From positions 1-13,259 of the forward strand of contig DATNFP010000152.1 in assembly GCA_035606335.1 (NCBI GenBank): a stretch of 13,259 nucleotides of DNA, written 5' to 3'. A program made the position numbers and the translations under genes. Shown piece by piece: positions 1 through 6,421 of this stretch (the stretch's first letter is position 1; every line of letters starts with the position of its first letter). Under the pieces are notes generated by a model, which worked only from the letters and a program-made list of their open reading frames with translations, did not search any database and was not told where the DNA came from. This DNA is from DATNFP01 sp035606335 (GTDB lineage: Bacteria > Bacteroidota > Bacteroidia > Chitinophagales > Chitinophagaceae).

Positions 1-705
1 ATAGGCGAAACAAGCTCATTTTCTTCCGACAAAACTTTCGATGCATTTATAGTGCGCACAGATACTCAAGGGCTTGTTCTCTCGTCTTTTGTTTACGGCG
101 ATACCGGCAAATACGAATCTGGAATTTCGGCGGTCGAAACAAAAGATACAGGACTTGCTATTGTAGGAACTTCTATAGGATTCGGTACGGGACTTGAAGA
201 TTTCTTTTTTGTAAGAACAACAAATGACGACAGCAGTGGCTGCTTCGAATCAAATATAACACCGATTAACAACCCTATCGCTACAACACCGGTTTCTTAT
301 TCTAATCAGGATACTATTTCAGCAACAATTACCGATAAAACTCCGCTTGTACAAAGCGGGTATAAAGACACTATTATTTGTTATCAGTATCTAATACATA
401 CAAAGCCTGATACGGACACCACAAACACCTATACACTGCAGATTTTAAAAAATAACGAAATAACAATTTATCCCAACCCATCGGCAGGAAGTTTTACAGT
501 AAAGCTACCTCCCGATTTAAACAATTATCAATCATTAAGACTTTACAACTATCTGGGAGTGGATGTTACAAATAGTTTCAAAATAGAATCCAAAAACAGC
601 TCTCTTATAAATGTTAGCGCGAGCAATATACCCGATGGTAATTATTATATACGAATAGTAAATGAGCAAAGATCAGTCACTATAAAAATATCACTTACCA
701 GGTAA
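1..705 (+). CDS. Secreted beta-propeller-like protein with T9SS type A sorting domain (5' end missing)
   Basis: The reading frame is open from the first base, so this is the C-terminal 234 residues of a longer protein whose start is outside the window; the GTG at 52 is just an internal valine codon. The first ~80 residues show two copies of a blade-like pattern (DAFIVRTD..G, then EDFFFVRT, separated by 'YGDTG..ESGISAVETKDTGLAIVGTS'), as in the propeller repeats of secreted Bacteroidota proteins. A linker rich in Thr, Asp and Ser follows. The last ~85 residues, beginning 'ITIYPNPSAGSF' and ending 'IRIVNEQRSVTIKISLTR', form a standard type A (Por-secretion tail) domain, which directs export across the outer membrane and is normally cleaved off. 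The protein is therefore expected on the cell surface or outside. Ligand or activity cannot be told from this part. A second T9SS substrate starts 30 bp downstream on the same strand. Confidence 0.85.
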   Translation: MGETSSFSSDKTFDAFIVRTDTQGLVLSSFVYGDTGKYESGISAVETKDTGLAIVGTSIGFGTGLEDFFFVRTTNDDSSGCFESNITPINNPIATTPVSYSNQDTISATITDKTPLVQSGYKDTIICYQYLIHTKPDTDTTNTYTLQILKNNEITIYPNPSAGSFTVKLPPDLNNYQSLRLYNYLGVDVTNSFKIESKNSSLINVSASNIPDGNYYIRIVNEQRSVTIKISLTR

Positions 706-735
706 AAGTCAGTGTTTAAATCAAAATAGCTGCTT

Positions 736-2685
736 ATGTTAACATTCTTCAAAAAGATATTTTCTCATTTGTTTTATCAAGTCTTTATTTTAATAGCCTT
801 GTTATCATGTAATAGCACTAATATCTGGGCGCAAAATCTAGTACCCAATCCCAGCTTTGAAGAACTTAATAGATGCCCTTCAGGATTATCCGGTATCGAT
901 TACTCTCCTACCTACTCTAGCTTCCCAACAGTTAAGGCGTGGGTAAATCCGCAGGGATGCGGCTCTCCCGATTATTACCATTCCTGTGCATCTGCTACTT
1001 CAGGCGTAGGTGTGCCTGATAACGGCTTTGGTCATCAGGATGCCCATTTTGGCAATGCTTATGTAGGAATGTATCTCTACAATGGCGATACAACTGAAAT
1101 AGGTGATTATAGGGAATACATAGAATGCAAATTGCTGCAGCCCCTTTCTGCCGGGCATAGCTACTTGGTTAGCTTTTATGTAAACCTTATTGGGATCGTA
1201 GGTTTTGGACATTTTTTCAATATAATTGGTGTAGACAATGTCGGCGCACACTTTTCCAAAAATCAGATAAGTGATTCTCCCGCCGATTGCTTTCCCTATA
1301 CGCTTTTTTTATCCGCTAATGTTAGAAATCCGCATGGAAACTTCATAACAGACACAATAAACTGGACAAAAGTAAGTGGCGTTTATAAAGCTACCGGTGG
1401 CGAGCAATGGCTCACATTAGGCGCATTCGACGATTCTACGATTCCAAAATTTGTCGTCGTAAGTCCTGGGCGAAATGCCAAAGCAGTTTCTTATGTCTAT
1501 CTAGATGATGTGTGTGTGATCGACCTGGCCGATTCAGGTGCTATTTCTAAAATTTTCGATACTACCATTTGTACCCCCACTTTCCCTCTTGTTTTAAGTG
1601 ATACCTCTTCTATAATAGGTACGTACATATGGAGTACTGACGACACTACGGCAAGCATCACCTTAAATAAGCCCGGAGTGTATTGGCGCTTATTGAGCAA
1701 TACCTGCGCATTTTCTGTAGATACCTTTAGGGTTTCCCAGCTACAACAGCTCAATTTGGGACCAGATACAGCTTATTGTGGAAAAGACAGTATCACGCTC
1801 TCAGCAAATCCAAACTTTACAACATATATTTGGAATACCGGAGATACTACCAGCTCGATAATTGTAAAACACAATGGCCAATACATACTAACTGTATCTG
1901 ACATATGTGAAACAAAAAAAGATACTATCAATATTCAGATAGCTCCTCAGTTGCTACCTTTGCATGTAGCCGATACCATTATCTGTCAATATGCTCCAAG
2001 TCCGGTATTTCACGTTGCTCCAAATGTAGTAGGAGCAACTTTGTTATGGTACAATGACACTACCATTACAGGAACCGCAACTCAACCTCCCATTAATACC
2101 AACGATATTGGAAGTCAGATTTTATATGTGGCAGAACAATTTAATAATTGTAAAAGTATCCCTGTCCCTATTGCGATAAACATTATAAGCAAACCCACAG
2201 TGTATCTCGGTAACGACACAACTATTTGCAATGGGAAAGCCTTGAACCTAGGCATTCCTATAGATAGTATAAGTTACAATTGGAGCACGGGAGAGACTAC
2301 TTGTTGTATTACAGTAAACCAATCAGCTACCTATACTTTACAGGTCTCAAATATATGCGGACAAAATACTGATAGCATAAATGTAATGGTAAAACCTTGC
2401 GATAGTTGTATATGGGTGCCATCTGCATTCACCCCTAATGGTGATGGTAAAAACGACTTTTTCAGGCCCCTCCTTCGATGTCCGTTACAAGGCTATCATC
2501 TCGTAATTGCAAACAGGTTTGGACAAATAGTATATGAATCATTTGATCAAAACAACGGCTGGGATGGCAATTATTATGGCATTCCTATGGAAGTAGGTAC
2601 CTACTATTATTATGCAAAAATAACCATTGCGTTTCCCAATATCTACGAGATTATGGCAAAAGGTGATGTTGAGTTAATAAGATAA
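736..2685 (+). CDS. Modular secreted protein with Ig/PKD-like repeats and T9SS type B (gliding-associated) C-terminal domain
   Basis: A complete 649-aa protein. Residues 1-33 form a signal peptide (KK, a long hydrophobic run, then 'IWAQ'). An 'LLSC' at 22-25 could be read as a lipobox, but cleavage near A32/Q33 fits better because 'NLVPNPSFEE...CP' follows, the usual beginning of the mature N-terminal module in this family. That module runs to about residue 265. Next come Ig/PKD-like modules at about 275-335, 336-402, 404-482 and 489-553; three of them carry the same strand motif (YIWSTDDTT, YIWNTGDTT, YNWSTGETT). Residues 560-649, from 'WVPSAFTPNGDGKND' to 'GDVELIR', are a textbook type B sorting domain (gliding motility-associated C-terminal domain), so the protein should be secreted by T9SS and kept at the surface. 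No catalytic motif was recognised; adhesion or a cell-surface role is inference. It lies 30 bp after another T9SS substrate. Confidence 0.9.
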   Translation: MLTFFKKIFSHLFYQVFILIALLSCNSTNIWAQNLVPNPSFEELNRCPSGLSGIDYSPTYSSFPTVKAWVNPQGCGSPDYYHSCASATSGVGVPDNGFGHQDAHFGNAYVGMYLYNGDTTEIGDYREYIECKLLQPLSAGHSYLVSFYVNLIGIVGFGHFFNIIGVDNVGAHFSKNQISDSPADCFPYTLFLSANVRNPHGNFITDTINWTKVSGVYKATGGEQWLTLGAFDDSTIPKFVVVSPGRNAKAVSYVYLDDVCVIDLADSGAISKIFDTTICTPTFPLVLSDTSSIIGTYIWSTDDTTASITLNKPGVYWRLLSNTCAFSVDTFRVSQLQQLNLGPDTAYCGKDSITLSANPNFTTYIWNTGDTTSSIIVKHNGQYILTVSDICETKKDTINIQIAPQLLPLHVADTIICQYAPSPVFHVAPNVVGATLLWYNDTTITGTATQPPINTNDIGSQILYVAEQFNNCKSIPVPIAINIISKPTVYLGNDTTICNGKALNLGIPIDSISYNWSTGETTCCITVNQSATYTLQVSNICGQNTDSINVMVKPCDSCIWVPSAFTPNGDGKNDFFRPLLRCPLQGYHLVIANRFGQIVYESFDQNNGWDGNYYGIPMEVGTYYYYAKITIAFPNIYEIMAKGDVELIR

Positions 2686-2753
2686 ATCCATGCAAATGCG
2701 CGTTCAACTATAAATGTTCCATTGATAATAACAAAAAGTTGAACAAATATGTA

Positions 2754-2761
2754 TACTTTTG
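2754..2761 (+). promoter_or_regulatory. Candidate -7 promoter element upstream of tRNA-Arg
   Basis: TACTTTTG matches the Bacteroidota -7 consensus TAnnTTTG. It lies about 90 bp before the tRNA on the same strand. There is no well-spaced -33 TTTG: the nearest TTGs are 12 bp (2739-2741) and 29 bp (2722-2724) upstream, neither ideal. A 7-bp inverted repeat, GTTCAAC (2702-2708) with GTTGAAC (2738-2744), sits just upstream. The call rests on the single box and on its position. Confidence 0.4.
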
Positions 2762-2853
2762 CCGCTGTTTTTCCCGAAGACTTGAGCTTGGCAAGCACGT
2801 GAAATTTTAAGCTTTGCACATGTTACCAAGGTCTAAAAGTTATCTCATTCCTC

Positions 2854-2925
2854 GGCCCCGTAGTACAATGGATAGTATAAGAGTTTCCGAAGCTCCAGAT
2901 CCAGGTTCGATTCCTGGCGAGGCCA
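2854..2925 (+). tRNA. tRNA-Arg, anticodon CCG (reads CGG)
   Basis: A 72-nt cloverleaf can be folded by eye: acceptor GGCCCCG (2854-2860) with CGAGGCC (2918-2924), D arm GTAC/GTAT with loop AATGGATA, anticodon arm AGAGT/GCTCC with loop TTCCGAA (anticodon CCG at 2887-2889), variable region AGAT, T arm CCAGG/CCTGG with loop TTCGATT, and discriminator A at 2925. No CCA is encoded; CTC follows. Two pairs are not Watson-Crick: C5-A68 in the acceptor stem and A27-C43 at the top of the anticodon stem. The other stem positions pair, with G-U at 10-25 and U-G at 31-39. The invariant T-loop and D-loop GG are present, so the gene is probably functional, though slightly degraded stems are unusual for a housekeeping tRNA. 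Confidence 0.88.
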
Positions 2926-2989
2926 CTCCTTCTTTAAAAATTACATTGCTGCTTAAATAGATTAACTCTGGGTTTTAATTAAAATAAAA

Positions 2990-3009
2990 TTGCCTCTTAT
3001 GAGAGGCAA
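2990..3009 (-). terminator. Terminator-like hairpin, best as a minus-strand terminator
   Basis: TTGCCTCT (2990-2997) and AGAGGCAA (3002-3009) form a perfect 8-bp stem with a 4-nt loop. Read on the minus strand, the stem is followed by TTTTATTTTAATT, a good U-tract. Read on the plus strand, only CTTT follows, so it would terminate the tRNA transcript (65 bp upstream) poorly. No minus-strand gene is visible to its right until beyond 7289, so the job of the minus-strand signal is open. It may act in both directions. Confidence 0.5.
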
Positions 3010-3181
3010 CTTTACCACAACAGGAATGCATTTTTGTGATTTAAAATCCATGCATTTTATTTCGTTTTTCTCTTTACCCTTACCATGTAGGGTGCTCTGC
3101 GATATCTTTAATCAATTCTAAAAAACGAATTTTTAAAGCAGGCTTACTGTAATTAAGCTATTTAATATATTTACCCAAATG

Positions 3182-3284
3182 AGTTTTAAAAATGGATCTA
3201 AAAAACCATGATGAGCATTAGTAAAGTAATTTTTCCCTCATCCTTTACTCTCGAAAACAGCCTTAAAGACCCATTTTTAAAACT
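3182..3284. repeat. Long inverted repeat able to form a structured RNA or cruciform
   Basis: AGTTTTAAAAATGG (3182-3195) is the exact reverse complement of CCATTTTTAAAACT (3271-3284). Inward, after one mismatch (3196/3270), three more pairs form (TCT 3197-3199 with AGA 3267-3269), leaving a 67-nt loop. A second, outer pair TTACTGTAA (3144-3152) and TTACAGTAA (3284-3292) competes for the last base. The arms are AT-rich, so some complementarity is expected by chance, but 14 contiguous pairs plus three more is notable. Function is unknown. Confidence 0.55.
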
Positions 3285-3345
3285 TACAGTAAAATTTCTC
3301 CAAAAAACAATGAGTAAAAAGAGCTGAAAAACGGATTTTTTTAAC

Positions 3346-3395
3346 TTTTTTAACGGTAAATCTCTACCGTTAAAAAACGGTACCTTTGTACCGCT
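3346..3395. repeat. Tandem pair of palindromes (AACGGTA/TACCGTT), candidate operator array
   Basis: The half-site AACGGTA occurs at 3352-3358 and 3376-3382, each followed 13 bp further on by its inverse (TACCGTT at 3365-3371, TACCGCT at 3389-3395). The first palindrome extends to 13 perfect base pairs (TTTTTTAACGGTA with TACCGTTAAAAAA, 6-nt centre). The second has a CGGTAC/GTACCG core with a CTTT centre. The two 24-bp units (3352-3375 and 3376-3399) are identical at 19 of 24 positions, and the differences lie mostly in the palindrome centres. The A and T tracts are on the wrong sides for an intrinsic terminator. The arrangement suits binding of two protein dimers on the same DNA face only loosely (24 bp is a little over two turns). 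It lies upstream of the lipoprotein/two-component operon. Confidence 0.6.
3381..3388 (+). promoter_or_regulatory. Candidate -7 promoter element inside the second palindrome
   Basis: TACCTTTG is a full match to the Bacteroidota -7 consensus TAnnTTTG and spans the centre of the second palindrome. No TTG/TTTG is found 17-23 bp upstream, so any -33 contact would be weak, and the promoter may need an activator. If used, transcription would begin near 3395 and leave a leader of roughly 240 nt before the lipoprotein ATG, including the palindrome at 3433-3448. A second near-match, TACTTTTC at 3597-3604, is closer to the gene but has a C in place of the final G. Confidence 0.35.
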
Positions 3396-3432
3396 AAAAA
3401 AACAGCTGAAAACATCTAAAAATCAGCCTTTT

Positions 3433-3448
3433 ATCTGTATATACAGAT
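3433..3448. repeat. Perfect 16-bp palindrome, candidate operator
   Basis: ATCTGTATATACAGAT equals its own reverse complement over all 16 bases and does not extend further (T on both outer sides). It lies about 190 bp upstream of the lipoprotein ATG and 38 bp downstream of the tandem palindromes. The shape suits a dimeric regulator; which one cannot be read from the sequence. Confidence 0.5.
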
Positions 3449-3637
3449 TTATTTATAATATCACAGTATTCCATCTTTTGCATGCATTTTTTTTATAATA
3501 ACATAGCATTTTAGATAGTTACAGGACGCATCACCTACCGTTTTTTGTGTGTAAAAATTCAGTTCATTAGCGCTACCAGATTTTTCTTTCCCCTAATACT
3601 TTTCAGAAAATCTCTTTTATCCTCTAAAAAAAATGTT

Positions 3638-4165
3638 ATGAAAAAGACAGTAACTTTCCTCGCAGCGACCAGCATATCACTATTTGCTATTTTGTCATGT
3701 AACAAAAAAAATGATCCGGGTACTGGTAGCAATGCAGTAATACCGCAACAACCTGAAATGAAATTTTATGGCTTTGGTGGATCACTTGGTGGCTCGCAAC
3801 CAATAACAATTGACACAGCCAATGTGATGATCAGTAGTTATCTCCAGAGTATCCAGGGAAATACTGATACAGATGTACAATCGTTCTCAATTAGTGCAGA
3901 TTCATTAAGGCAGTATCTTAATGATACAAGCCGTGGTAAAATTGCAAATCTGAAAATCGTATTTGCGCATACAATGAATTACATTAATTCGGGGGGACGT
4001 GGCAAATATGCAGGATACCGCAGTGGTGCGTTAACTTTAATAGTTGTAGGCTATGACGCAAACGGAAATTATATTTATAATGCACAAAACGAAGTATATG
4101 ATCATATGGTCCCATGTCCTACAAGCTGTCCAAATGGCCCAGCAGGAAATGGTTTACTACAATAG
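3638..4165 (+). CDS. Small lipoprotein of unknown function with C-terminal CPTSCP motif
   Basis: The frame opens at a GTG at 3545, but the ATG at 3638 is the likely start because it begins a classic lipoprotein signal, MKKTVTFLAATSISLFAILS-C, with the lipidated Cys at residue 21. This gives 175 aa. The mature protein begins CNKKNDPGTGSN, a flexible polar linker, followed by a ~120-residue domain of mixed beta/alpha character, and ends with 'MVPCPTSCPNGPAGNGLLQ'. The two close cysteines near the end could form a disulfide or bind a ligand. I do not recognise the family. The next gene starts 6 bp after the stop, so it probably shares an mRNA with the 7-TM protein, kinase and regulator. A role in signal perception at the cell envelope is inference from that context only. 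Confidence 0.8.
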   Translation: MKKTVTFLAATSISLFAILSCNKKNDPGTGSNAVIPQQPEMKFYGFGGSLGGSQPITIDTANVMISSYLQSIQGNTDTDVQSFSISADSLRQYLNDTSRGKIANLKIVFAHTMNYINSGGRGKYAGYRSGALTLIVVGYDANGNYIYNAQNEVYDHMVPCPTSCPNGPAGNGLLQ

Positions 4166-4171
4166 CGATAA

Positions 4172-4825
4172 ATGAATTTTGCCATCCAGGTATATATCGG
4201 CGTTTTTGTATTGGTGATTACCTTTATTTTTGGTGCATCCAGATTTAAATTTTTCGATGGGCCAACAAAAATATTACTGTTGCTTATCTGCATAGAAATC
4301 ATTAACGAAATAATAGCTTTTTTCTTTGCAAAAGAATATAATAATAATTACCCGGTATATAACATTTATAGCCTAATAGAATTATTTATTATTTCACTAT
4401 ATTTTAATTTTTCCATTGACCTTTTCAGGAAATGGAATATTGGCGTTTATATTGGTATTATTGGAATAATTGTAGGGCTAATAAATTTACATTACCTGCA
4501 ATCAATCAAGACCTTTAACTCCTACTTTTTGTTATTTGAAGCGTTTTGTATTATAGGAATGGCATTGTTTGCTTTTTTTAGATTGCTGTTAAAACATGAA
4601 CAGCTTGTATTATTACAATATCCTCATTTTTGGTTCATTACATTTTTATTATTGTTCTGGAGCGTGACTTTTTTATTGTGGGGTTGTTATAAAATACTTA
4701 TAGATAAGTTAGGAAGCGGAATGTGGATGGTAAATATGGGCTTATGGATAGTGAACCTTATTATGTATGCCGGAATAGGAGTTGTTTTTTTATTGTATCC
4801 TAAAATGAAAAAAATAAATGAATGA
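4172..4825 (+). CDS. Seven-helix integral membrane protein, candidate sensor partner of the adjacent kinase
   Basis: A 217-aa, strongly hydrophobic protein. Seven membrane segments can be placed by eye at about residues 5-23, 32-52, 62-82, 89-107, 115-137, 150-170 and 185-207, with a short basic tail (PKMKKINE). There is no long soluble domain and no recognised catalytic motif. Its start is 6 bp after the lipoprotein stop, and its end overlaps the histidine kinase start by 8 bp, which implies translational coupling. The kinase next door has only one short N-terminal hydrophobic stretch and no input domain, so this protein may sense the signal and pass it on within the membrane; that is inference. 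The number of helices is an estimate, and no family name is offered. Confidence 0.8.
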   Translation: MNFAIQVYIGVFVLVITFIFGASRFKFFDGPTKILLLLICIEIINEIIAFFFAKEYNNNYPVYNIYSLIELFIISLYFNFSIDLFRKWNIGVYIGIIGIIVGLINLHYLQSIKTFNSYFLLFEAFCIIGMALFAFFRLLLKHEQLVLLQYPHFWFITFLLLFWSVTFLLWGCYKILIDKLGSGMWMVNMGLWIVNLIMYAGIGVVFLLYPKMKKINE

Positions 4826-5600
4826 TGCCTACATAATACCCATTTTTATTGCCGGCACATTGTTGCTCACCTTATTTGCATTTTTCCTGATAGCATTTTT
4901 GCTGATACAAAAAAATAAGCAAAACAGGTTTCAAATAGAAAAGGAAAAGATGATCTATAGCTATAAAAACGAGATATTGCGTACACGCCTTGAGGTACAA
5001 GAATATTCGATGAACCAGATCTCGAAAGAAATTCACGATAATATAGGACAATTGTTGGGCCTGGCACAGATGAATATGTACACTATATCGGATTTGCCAA
5101 CATCAGAAAAAGAAACACGCCTCATACATAGCACCAATAATCTTCTGGGTGAAGCCATAGCCGGGCTACGGAATATAAGTCATTCACTAAATAATGATCT
5201 GATAAAACAGCTTGGCTTATTGGATATGCTGAAGAAGGATTTTGAGAACATAGAGCTATCGCTGAACATGGAATGTTCCATTGACGTGGATGGAGATTAC
5301 ATACCTTTTGACGATGAGCAGGAGCTTCTTATTTATCGCATAGTGCAGGAAGCTATGCACAATATTATAAAGCACGCTGAAGCGAGTATTATTAAAATAA
5401 ATATAAATTGCAAAGAACCTGATACCTTTGTGCTTAATGTATCTGATAATGGTATCGGCTTTGATACAAGCAAAGCGGCAGATGGTATTGGATTCATCAA
5501 TATGCATCAGCGTGCTGCATTCCTGAATGGGAAATTGGCTGTAGACTCGATACCAGGTGCAGGCACCAAAATAACATTAACTATTAACAGAAAAGGATGA
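4818..5600 (+). CDS. Sensor histidine kinase, HisKA_3 (NarL-partner) type
   Basis: A 260-aa kinase. Residues 5-30 form one long hydrophobic segment, possibly folding back as a short hairpin, then a charged coiled-coil linker (31-68). The phosphoacceptor His73 lies in 'SKEIHDNIGQLLGLAQ', the HisKA_3 signature. The ATP-binding domain has an N box (E178 to N182 in 'QEAMHNIIKHA'), G1 box 'DNGIGFD' (210-216), 'DGIGFINM' (222-229) and 'GAGT' (247-250). All residues needed for autophosphorylation appear present. Sensory domains (PAS, GAF, periplasmic loop, TPR) are absent, so input presumably comes from a partner. It overlaps the upstream membrane protein by 8 bp and the response regulator by 4 bp (ATGA), so the two signalling proteins should be made together. 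The cognate regulator is almost certainly the next gene. Confidence 0.93.
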   Translation: MNDAYIIPIFIAGTLLLTLFAFFLIAFLLIQKNKQNRFQIEKEKMIYSYKNEILRTRLEVQEYSMNQISKEIHDNIGQLLGLAQMNMYTISDLPTSEKETRLIHSTNNLLGEAIAGLRNISHSLNNDLIKQLGLLDMLKKDFENIELSLNMECSIDVDGDYIPFDDEQELLIYRIVQEAMHNIIKHAEASIIKININCKEPDTFVLNVSDNGIGFDTSKAADGIGFINMHQRAAFLNGKLAVDSIPGAGTKITLTINRKG

Positions 5601-6259
5601 AGGGACCAGTTACTATTAGAATTGCGTTAGCAGACGACCATGCAATAGTACGGAAAGGAATTAGCGAGATTATCTCCACTTTTGGCAATTTTAATGTAGA
5701 GATAGAGGCAAGCAATGGTAAAGAATTGCTGACAAAAATAGAGGCTACAGAAGACCTGCCGGACATATGTGTGCTGGATGTAAACATGCCTGGGATGAAT
5801 GGCTACGAAACATTGCTGAAGGTTAAAGAAAAATGGCCTTCCATAAAAGTACTGGTGCTTACGATGTTCAATAATGAGTATAGTATTATAAAAATGCTTA
5901 GCGGAGGCGCCAATGGATATTTACTGAAAAATTCTGATCCTAAAGAACTAAAGCGGGCATTAAGACACATTTATGATTATGGGTATTACTTCTCTGAATT
6001 TGTATCGGCCCGTTTCTTCCAGGCTTTGCAAAAAGATAATATGCTTCCAAACATCACAGATAAGGAAATGGAATTTTTATCTCTTTGTTGCAGCGAGCTG
6101 AATTATAAAGAAATTGCAGTTGTCATGGGACTAAGTGTTCGCACTATAGAGGGATACAGGAACCAGCTTTTTGAAAAACTGAAACTCAATACACGTATAG
6201 GCTTAGTAATGTATGCACTGGACATCGGGATCATACCATATAAAAAGCAACAACAGTGA
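5597..6259 (+). CDS. Response regulator, NarL/LuxR family
   Basis: A 220-aa two-domain transcription regulator. The receiver domain (residues 6-125) has the acidic pair D13-D14, phosphoacceptor D61 in 'VCVLDVNMPGMNG' (reading 'CVLDVNMPGM'), the switch T89 and conserved K111. The output domain (about 150-212) is a LuxR-type helix-turn-helix, 'LNYKEIAVVMGLSVRTIEGYRNQLFEKL'-like, here with recognition helix around residues 180-195. Phosphorylation by the kinase encoded just upstream should control dimerisation and DNA binding. Start ATG 5597 overlaps the kinase stop as ATGA, and AAAAGG precedes it as a modest ribosome site. The palindromes upstream of the operon (3346-3395 and 3433-3448) are candidate targets for it, which would give autoregulation; this is untested inference. 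The gene ends 162 bp before the next one. Confidence 0.95.
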   Translation: MKGPVTIRIALADDHAIVRKGISEIISTFGNFNVEIEASNGKELLTKIEATEDLPDICVLDVNMPGMNGYETLLKVKEKWPSIKVLVLTMFNNEYSIIKMLSGGANGYLLKNSDPKELKRALRHIYDYGYYFSEFVSARFFQALQKDNMLPNITDKEMEFLSLCCSELNYKEIAVVMGLSVRTIEGYRNQLFEKLKLNTRIGLVMYALDIGIIPYKKQQQ

Positions 6260-6421
6260 TGTACTTAAAACATCTTTGATCTTTTTCCTTAATCTCTTTA
6301 TTTTCATCTTTCTTTATTCACGGTTCATCTTTACTATATACCTTTTCATAAAAATATTTTTATTCGCCTTAATAAATAGCTATATTTCGATACAATTAGC
6401 ACTTTTCAAGAAAACTATACT

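Larger units (their letters stand above)
2926..3637. other. Long non-coding stretch rich in inverted repeats
   Basis: About 700 bp between the tRNA and the lipoprotein start with no convincing gene. It is AT-rich and holds a hairpin at 2990-3009, an imperfect 17-bp inverted repeat at 3182-3284, a tandem pair of palindromes at 3346-3395, and a perfect palindrome at 3433-3448. A near-identical pair of 14-mers, AAAAACGAATTTTT (3121-3134) and AAAAACGGATTTTT (3327-3340), brackets the 3182-3284 repeat. Short open frames (23 codons from 3050, 39 codons from 3208) have no supporting signal. The stretch most likely carries the regulatory region of the downstream operon and possibly a small RNA. Confidence 0.6.

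Noticed and set aside
1000..1754. Two minus-strand frames (1000-1251, 1497-1754)
   Set aside because: Both lie opposite the T9SS type B gene, whose domain structure is continuous and clear.
3050..3121. 23-codon frame that could be a leader peptide
   Set aside because: No runs of a regulatory amino acid, no attenuator-like pair of hairpins directly after it, and too far from the next gene.
3208..3327. 39-codon frame beginning MMSISKVIFPSSF
   Set aside because: It falls across the inverted repeat, has no ribosome site or family resemblance, and frames of this length are common by chance in AT-rich DNA.
3346..3377. 13-bp inverted repeat read as a terminator
   Set aside because: The T-run precedes and the A-run follows the stem on both strands, the reverse of an intrinsic terminator.
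3545..3637. N-terminal extension of the lipoprotein from GTG 3545
   Set aside because: It would bury the lipoprotein signal peptide 31 residues inside the protein; ATG 3638 begins a standard signal and lipobox.
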